Shown here one piece after another: positions 59,424 through 64,000 of a stretch of DNA of 64,000 nucleotides. Positions within the stretch are counted from its first letter, which is position 1; every line of letters starts with the position of its first letter. Made by a program: the position numbers and the translations under genes. The notes under the pieces are model-generated. The model ran no database searches and was not told the origin of the DNA. It saw nothing but the letters and a program-made list of their open reading frames with translations. Origin of the DNA: Kitasatospora gansuensis (lineage in GTDB: Bacteria; Actinomycetota; Actinomycetes; Streptomycetales; Streptomycetaceae); NCBI RefSeq assembly GCF_014203705.1, contig NZ_JACHJR010000001.1, forward strand, positions 372,001-436,000, in the 5' to 3' direction.

Positions 59424-60056
59424 GTGGTGTCAAAGCGCAGAAGCGGAAGGCTGGTTGACGGCCGAAGTGAGGAAGACCTACCTGCGTCGTTCGCGCAGGG
59501 CAGTGCGTGGTCCGGCGCGATCTTGCTGGTGGTTCCGCTGTACTTCCTCGCGCAGGGCGGAGCGGCATACTCGGCTCTGGGTGTGGCGCTACTCGCTCTC
59601 TTCGCGACGATTTGGGCTGTCGGCTACCTGGTGAAGCGCACCGCGCTCGGGGACGAGATCGCTGAGATGCGACGGCATGATGCCCTGTACCGCGAGTTGA
59701 AGCGCCAGCACCGGCGCTCGCGTCGGCGCCGGGGTTCGCCTCAGGACCAGTTCCTGACGGACTACTACTTCGAGATGGCGGCCTTCAGGCGGCTCGTCGC
59801 CGCCAAGGTTGTCGATGACAGCGCTGACGTCACGACGGCCATGCTTGTGGCGTCAGCGCCAGTCGGGCCGGAGGCCGAGGCTGCGGCGCAGCGGGTGCAC
59901 GCGAGTTTGGAGAACTTGTTCGCCCGGCTAGGTCCGCCACCGGATGCGGCTCCCGATGACGGTACTTGGGGTGGGGGCGATGCTCCGCCGGGGGTGGCTC
60001 CGTGGGAGCCAGGGTTCGACGATAGTGACGATCATTCTGAGAGGGCAGCTCGGTGA
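59424..60056 (+). CDS. Two-helix membrane protein of unknown function
   Basis: A 210-residue protein with two membrane segments (about residues 29-45 and 49-66), then a basic cytosolic stretch (RQHRRSRRRRG), a helical domain and an acidic Gly/Pro-rich tail (PPPDAAPDDGTWGGGD). The layout resembles mobile-element or conjugation-associated membrane proteins, but no motif is diagnostic. The stop overlaps the GTG start of the next gene (GTGA), so the two membrane proteins are co-translated. Confidence 0.6.
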   Translation: MVSKRRSGRLVDGRSEEDLPASFAQGSAWSGAILLVVPLYFLAQGGAAYSALGVALLALFATIWAVGYLVKRTALGDEIAEMRRHDALYRELKRQHRRSRRRRGSPQDQFLTDYYFEMAAFRRLVAAKVVDDSADVTTAMLVASAPVGPEAEAAAQRVHASLENLFARLGPPPDAAPDDGTWGGGDAPPGVAPWEPGFDDSDDHSERAAR

Positions 60057-60478
60057 CGCAGGATGAGGGGCGGCAGACCACGGGCTCTGGCGTGGTGATG
60101 GAGTACGCGCGTCAGTGGTCGAAGATGCCCGCCGAGCAGCTCAAGCTCTCTCTTGGCATGGTGGACAAGCAGATGGCGCGCGAGCACGAGCAGGCGATGC
60201 TCTTCGAGAAGCTCCGCCACCGGCGGGAGATGACCGGCATGGCTATCGGTGGGCTCCTGGCGCTTGGGTCGCTGGCGTTGACGCTGTACCTGGCGCCGAG
60301 TCAGCCGTGGGTGGCCGCAACGACGGGGATCGGCAGCTCGGTGTCACTGGTCACCGTCATCGGCATGTTCGTGCTGAAGAGGTCTCCGAGTACTGCGGAC
60401 TTGAAGCTGCTCGGCCGCCCGTCGGTGGTTCCGCAGCCGACGACACCGGTCGACCCGGCGCCGATCGCCCAGCCGTAG
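60053..60478 (+). CDS. Two-helix membrane protein of unknown function, partner of the upstream gene
   Basis: A 141-residue protein. A helical N-terminal part (SKMPAEQLKLSLGMVDKQ, EHEQAMLFEKLRHRREM) leads to two membrane helices (about 62-80 and 84-104) and a Pro-rich tail. It overlaps the upstream membrane protein gene by GTGA. The pair may form one complex. Function unknown. Confidence 0.6.
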   Translation: MTQDEGRQTTGSGVVMEYARQWSKMPAEQLKLSLGMVDKQMAREHEQAMLFEKLRHRREMTGMAIGGLLALGSLALTLYLAPSQPWVAATTGIGSSVSLVTVIGMFVLKRSPSTADLKLLGRPSVVPQPTTPVDPAPIAQP

Positions 60479-60491
60479 GAGATTAGCCTCG

Positions 60492-60641
60492 ATGTCATCG
60501 AGTGCTGCCCAGTTGGGGTACGTCGACTTCGGCAGCGAGCAGGTAGCGCACTCCTTCGACTGGTCGGCCGCGTCGCAGCGGGCGGTGACGACGAGGTACT
60601 GGTGGGAAAGCCTGCCGTTCTCCAGACCCCTGCCCCCCTGA
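60492..60641 (+). CDS. Possible 49-residue small protein
   Basis: An ATG frame of 49 codons (MSSSAAQLGYVDFGSEQV ... WWESLPFSRPLPP) lies 13 bp after the preceding membrane protein gene, in the same direction. Ribosome-binding site is weak. Composition looks protein-like (WW, SLPF), but no homologue is known to me. Listed as a candidate only. Confidence 0.3.
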   Translation: MSSSAAQLGYVDFGSEQVAHSFDWSAASQRAVTTRYWWESLPFSRPLPP

Positions 60642-60732
60642 CCGAGCTCGGCATGCCAACGCACCTCGGCATTGGCATCAATCGGGCAGGTTGCGGGGCG
60701 CCGATAGGATCGGCGCTCTCATGGGGAGTGCG

Positions 60733-61551
60733 ATGCGAACAGCAGCTCAGGATAGCCAGGGGCGGAAGTACGCTCTCACCTCGGACGAGGACGACGCCGA
60801 CTTCTGGGGCTTTGCCCAGGAGGCTGATGGGTTGTTCACACCGCTGCCGGAGGACGAGGGAACGCGGCGAGTTCACCTCGCGGGTTGCTTCCCGCAGGGC
60901 GGTCTGCTGAAGAGCGTTGATCTTGTCGGCACTCGTGGCGCCATGGCGGGGAACGCCTGGTTCGAAATGCTCGGTGCCGACGGTGCCACTATGGGTTCCT
61001 ACTTCGTTGGCGGGGTCACCGTCGTCGATGTTCAGCCCTCCGCGTACGGAGCCGGCCTTGTCGACCTCACGGTGACGCTGTCGTGCGAGAACGCCCTGCC
61101 AGGGGCGGGCGGCATATGGGACCTGGTCCGTACGGGTCGCATGACTCGAACCGGCATGTGGCACGAGCTGGACTCTGAGGGCAAACGAGCGTGGCTGTCG
61201 GTGGCGCTGTGGTCCCATCAGTACCGACGACAGGGGAAGCCCGACGTTGCCGCCGGCCGGATGTTCACACTGAACGGTCGGCACATTGTTGACGAGGACA
61301 GCTTCTACTGCGCGATGGGTGAAGCCGTCAACGGTCCCGGGGGATACTTCGGCTGGAACCTTGACGCTCTGGACGACTGCCTGACGGGCAGGTGGGGAGC
61401 AGCCCCGCCATTCACCTTGCGGTGGGAGTCCTCGGACGGGGCCAGGGCCTGGTTGACGGAGCGTGTGCCCACCCGCGATGGCGAGGCATCGCTGTTCGAC
61501 CTCATCGCGGAAATCTTCGAGAGACGGGGCGTCTGCGTAGTCCTGCGGTGA
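60733..61551 (+). CDS. Barstar-like (ribonuclease inhibitor) protein with an extra N-terminal domain
   Basis: A 272-residue protein. The last 95 or so residues match barstar: LNGRHIVDEDSFYCAMGEAV, GPGGYFGWNLDALDDCL and a closing SLFDLIAEIFERRG. The Asp/Glu-bearing helix after GYFGWNLDAL is the face that plugs barnase-type RNases. The first 165 or so residues form a separate alpha/beta domain of unknown role. ATG 60733 has GGGAG four bases upstream; an ATG at 60721 is the alternative. No barnase-like RNase gene is in the window, so it is an orphan inhibitor or immunity gene. Confidence 0.75.
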   Translation: MRTAAQDSQGRKYALTSDEDDADFWGFAQEADGLFTPLPEDEGTRRVHLAGCFPQGGLLKSVDLVGTRGAMAGNAWFEMLGADGATMGSYFVGGVTVVDVQPSAYGAGLVDLTVTLSCENALPGAGGIWDLVRTGRMTRTGMWHELDSEGKRAWLSVALWSHQYRRQGKPDVAAGRMFTLNGRHIVDEDSFYCAMGEAVNGPGGYFGWNLDALDDCLTGRWGAAPPFTLRWESSDGARAWLTERVPTRDGEASLFDLIAEIFERRGVCVVLR

Positions 61552-61637
61552 CGGCTGATCGCTTGCGACCAGCGGCTTGGAGGGTCACGACACCGCGATG
61601 GCCGACTGTCACAGCAGCTTCTGGGATCGCTAGGAAC

Positions 61638-61660
61638 CCGGGCGGCATCGCGCCGCCCGG
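61638..61660 (+). terminator. 9-bp stem hairpin after the barstar-like gene
   Basis: CCGGGCGGC (61638-61646) pairs with GCCGCCCGG (61652-61660) around ATCGC. Confidence 0.65.
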
Positions 61661-61725
61661 CTCCTGTGCTGCACATCTGACTCACCGCCACCCCGCACCT
61701 GAGCTTGCTGCTGTGCATGAAGCTC

Positions 61726-61756
61726 TTGACCCTGACGTGGCGTCAGGCCGCATAGT
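61726..61756 (+). promoter_or_regulatory. MerR-type promoter/operator with 19-bp spacer
   Basis: TTGACC (61726-61731) and CATAGT (61751-61756) are 19 bp apart, the overlong spacing typical of MerR-controlled promoters. A perfect dyad CCTGACG-TGG-CGTCAGG (61731-61747) fills the spacer. Transcription would start about 7 bases after the -10, at or next to the GTG of the regulator gene (61764), giving a leaderless mRNA. Autoregulation is the natural reading. Confidence 0.7.
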
Positions 61757-61763
61757 CGGTGCC

Positions 61764-62879
61764 GTGGAGGATCACTGGACCGTGGGACGCGTGGCCGAGC
61801 TGGCCGGGGTGAGCGTCCGGACGTTGCATCACTATGACGGGATCGGGCTCGTTCGGCCGTCGGCGCGGACCGGGGCCGGGTACCGGGCGTATTCGGCGGC
61901 CGATGTGGAGCGGTTGCGGGAGGTGCTGGCCTATCGGCGGCTGGGCTTCGGGCTGCGGGAGGTCGCGGAACTGGTCGGCGACCCGTCCACCGACGCGGTC
62001 GCGCATCTGCGCCGGCTGCGCGGCCTGCTGCTGGAACGGCGTGATCGCGCCGACGCCATGGCGGCGGCCATCGACCGGGAACTCGAGGCACGGGCGAAGG
62101 GGCTGAAGGTGACACCGGAGGAGCAACTGGGGATGCTCGGTGCGCGGTTGTACGACGCGATCGGCGGCGCCTACACCGCGACCCGGCACACCGAGCCGCG
62201 GATCGCCGCGCAGATCTGGGACGCGCTCGGGGACGCCCGGACGGTGCTGAACGTCGGGGCCGGCACCGGCTCGTACGAGCCCGCCGACCGCGACGTGACC
62301 GCGGTGGAGCCGTCGGCGGTGATGCGGGGGCAGCGGCCCGCCGGCTCGGCGCCGTGTGTGGCGGCCGCTGCGGAGAGCCTGCCGTTCGCGGACCACTCCT
62401 TCGACGTCGCGATGGCCGTCTCGACCGTTCACCACTGGGGAGATCCGCTGGCCGGGCTGCGCGAGATGCGGCGCGTGGCCCGCCGCGTGGTGGTGCTCAC
62501 GTTCGACACCGACGAGCCCGGCTGGCAGGACCGGTTCTGGCTGACCCGGGACTATCTGCCCGAGTTCGCCGCCGTCCTCGCGGATTTTCCCTCGCTCGCC
62601 GGGATGGCCGACGCGATCGGAGCCCGCGCCGAGCCGGTACCCGTCCCGTGGGACTGTGCCGACGGCCTGTTCGAGGCGTACTGGCGCCGACCAGGGGCGT
62701 ACCTGGAGGAGCACGTGCGCCGTGCGATGTCGGTGTGGACCAAGGTCGGGCCGGAGGCCGAGCAGCGGGCGGTGCGAAGCCTCGGCGAAGACCTCGACTC
62801 CGGCCGGTGGGCCGAGCGCAACGGCCACCTCGCCGACCTCGACGCGGCCGACCTCGGCCTCCGCCTACTCATCGCCTAA
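61764..62879 (+). CDS. MerR-family regulator fused to a SAM-dependent methyltransferase
   Basis: A 371-residue two-part protein. The N-terminal MerR domain (about 1-75) has WTVGRVAELAGVSVRTLHHY and GYRAYSAADVERLREVLAYR, followed by a helical dimerisation part to about residue 130. The C-terminal class I methyltransferase domain (about 155-310) has VLNVGAGTGSYEP (SAM motif I), PFADHSFDVAMAVSTVHHWG and RRVARRVVVLTFD. It may sense or methylate its own ligand. GTG 61764 fits a leaderless start just behind the MerR operator; GTG 61782 is an alternative. It is convergent with the GlxA-like gene. Confidence 0.82.
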   Translation: MEDHWTVGRVAELAGVSVRTLHHYDGIGLVRPSARTGAGYRAYSAADVERLREVLAYRRLGFGLREVAELVGDPSTDAVAHLRRLRGLLLERRDRADAMAAAIDRELEARAKGLKVTPEEQLGMLGARLYDAIGGAYTATRHTEPRIAAQIWDALGDARTVLNVGAGTGSYEPADRDVTAVEPSAVMRGQRPAGSAPCVAAAAESLPFADHSFDVAMAVSTVHHWGDPLAGLREMRRVARRVVVLTFDTDEPGWQDRFWLTRDYLPEFAAVLADFPSLAGMADAIGARAEPVPVPWDCADGLFEAYWRRPGAYLEEHVRRAMSVWTKVGPEAEQRAVRSLGEDLDSGRWAERNGHLADLDAADLGLRLLIA

Positions 62880-62896
62880 ACCGTGCCGACTAGCCG

Positions 62897-63802
62897 TCAG
62901 ACCCGGGCTCGCAGGCGGCGGAGCATTCGGGCGTCCTGGAAGCCGACGGTGCGAGCGGCTGACTCGATGGTGCTGCCGTGGGTGATCAGGTGTTCGGCGC
63001 GTTCCAGGCGCAGTTCCTGCTGGTAGCGCAGCGGGGTCAGGCCGGTGGCCTCGGCGAAGCGGCGGGTGAGGGTGCGTTCGCTGACTCCGGAGGCGGCGGC
63101 CAGGTCGGTCAGGGCGAGGCGGCTGGTGTAGCGGGCGTCGATCAGGTCCTGGACCTTGTGGATGGCGTCGCTGAGGTGGGTACGGTGCCGGAGCAGGGCG
63201 CTGTGCTGCTGTTCGTCGCCGTTGCGGCGGGCGTAGACCACCATCTCGCGGGCCACCTTGGCGGCGGCGGCCGGGCCGTACCGGACGGCCACCAGGTGCA
63301 GCGCGAGGTCGATGCCGCTGGCGATGCCCGCCGAGCTGACCACCCGGTCGTCCAGCACGTAGAGCACGTCGCGCACCACGGTGGCCCGGGGGTAGCGGCG
63401 GGCCAGTTCGTCCTGCTCCTCGTGGTGGGTGGTGCAGCGGCGGCCGTCCAGCAGCCCGGCCCGGCCCAGGGCGTCCGCGCCCCAGCAGACGCTGGCGACG
63501 GTGCCGCCGGCCGCGTGATGCGCCGTCAGCCGCGCGAGGGTGTCGGGCCGCAGGCCGCCGTTCGTCCGCGGGGTGGGCGTGCGCCAGCCGGGCACCATCA
63601 GCAGGTCGTCGGCGGTCAGCTCGGGCCACTCGGTGTCGGCGCGCAGTGCCAGGCCCTGCGCCGACGGGACGTCCTCCTGCTCGGCCACGTAGCTGACCCG
63701 GTAGTCGCAGCCCTGCTCCGCCGCGGTCGAGAAGACCTGTGCGGGCCCGGCCAGGTCGAGCAGGTGCAGCTGCGGGACGAGCAGGAAGACCACCCGGGTC
63801 AC
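62897..63802 (-). CDS. GlxA-family AraC-type regulator with DJ-1/PfpI domain
   Basis: A 301-residue regulator. The N-terminal DJ-1/PfpI-like amidotransferase domain (about 1-170) has VVFLLVPQLHLLDLAGPAQV and the nucleophile-elbow-like ASVCWGADAL. The C-terminal AraC domain (about 210-301) has two helix-turn-helices (LAAASGVSERTLTRRFAE and SAARTVGFQDARMLRR). The C-terminus is a few residues shorter than usual. Its GTG start overlaps the stop of the upstream cysteine hydrolase gene (GTGA), so the pair is one operon. Confidence 0.85.
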   Translation of the reverse strand: MTRVVFLLVPQLHLLDLAGPAQVFSTAAEQGCDYRVSYVAEQEDVPSAQGLALRADTEWPELTADDLLMVPGWRTPTPRTNGGLRPDTLARLTAHHAAGGTVASVCWGADALGRAGLLDGRRCTTHHEEQDELARRYPRATVVRDVLYVLDDRVVSSAGIASGIDLALHLVAVRYGPAAAAKVAREMVVYARRNGDEQQHSALLRHRTHLSDAIHKVQDLIDARYTSRLALTDLAAASGVSERTLTRRFAEATGLTPLRYQQELRLERAEHLITHGSTIESAARTVGFQDARMLRRLRARV

Positions 63803-64000
63803 GATCCGGTCAGCTCCTTCACGGTGGTCACCCGGGCGAACCGGCCCGCGAGGGCGTACTCGGTGCGGGTGATGATCTGATCGGTGGTCAGGGTGAGCGG
63901 GTCGGCCAGGATCTCGGCCAGGCTGCGGCCCGCCGGGGCGTCCCGGTGCTCGATCGGGTGGGTCGCGGTGGCATCGGTGACGAAGGTGACGTCGTAGCCG
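63799..64000 (-). CDS. Isochorismatase-like cysteine hydrolase, C-terminal part (runs off the window)
   Basis: The last 67 residues are visible: GYDVTFVTDATATHPIEH, DPLTLTTDQIITRTEYALAG and RFARVTTVKEL. These match the C-terminal end of the isochorismatase-like cysteine hydrolases. The 5' end lies beyond position 64000. It overlaps the GlxA-like gene (GTGA), a common actinomycete pairing of a cysteine hydrolase with its regulator. Confidence 0.7.
   Translation of the reverse strand, partial: GYDVTFVTDATATHPIEHRDAPAGRSLAEILADPLTLTTDQIITRTEYALAGRFARVTTVKELTGS

Overview
The window reads as a chromosome segment of a high-GC actinomycete of the Streptomyces/Kitasatospora type. Codons end almost always in G or C, GTG and TTG starts are common, many genes overlap at ATGA or GTGA, and there are a DUF3516 helicase, an F420-type LLM oxidoreductase, ALF-repeat proteins and a mycothiol/DinB-fold protein. 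No rRNA, tRNA, CRISPR array or intact insertion sequence was seen.

Region by region. (a) 96-4428: a 2-oxoglutarate dioxygenase overlapping a PLP-dependent amino-acid decarboxylase, then a divergent ATP-dependent DNA ligase / LigD-type polymerase pair. (b) 4451-16075: three tandem secreted paralogues with a trypsin fold that has lost its catalytic His and Ser, each carrying a different C-terminal module (propeller-like repeats, FG-GAP-like repeats, ricin-type beta-trefoil). They are followed by a 1495-residue ALF/coiled-coil polymorphic toxin with a HINT domain and a cytidine-deaminase-like tip, and its probable immunity gene. (c) 16163-28965: mixed chromosomal genes: DinB-like, VOC, ECF sigma factor with membrane partner, RIO kinase, YdcF, BioF-type synthase, MDR oxidoreductase, APC permease, a DUF6434 remnant, a subtilase. 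(d) 29042-53639: genes of reductive pyrimidine/hydantoin degradation (NCS1 permease at one end; LLM oxidoreductase, dihydropyrimidinase and beta-ureidopropionase at the other) separated by about 20 kb. Most of that gap is a biosynthetic cluster read on the minus strand. (e) 53936-64000: GH16 glucanase, a small secreted protein, a large helicase, a small island of orphan proteins ending in a barstar-like gene, a MerR-methyltransferase fusion under a textbook MerR operator, and a GlxA-like regulator coupled to a cysteine hydrolase.

The most notable system is the cluster at about 30.7-45 kb. An N-hydroxylating lysine/ornithine monooxygenase, a stand-alone cupin, a methionyl-tRNA-synthetase-like protein and a glycine-oxidase-like flavoenzyme lie in one overlapping operon. 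This is the known toolkit for making an N-N bond (N6-hydroxylysine plus amino acid to a hydrazine, then release of hydrazinoacetic acid). Here it is joined to two ATP-grasp ligases, a berberine-bridge-type oxidase, an acyl-CoA-dehydrogenase-like flavin oxidase with its reductase, a DDAH-family enzyme, an NB-ARC regulator and an MFS exporter. There is no NRPS or PKS. This suggests a small hydrazine-, hydrazone- or diazo-bearing peptide-like metabolite; its identity cannot be read from the sequence.

All family calls were made by eye from translated motifs. No database search was possible.
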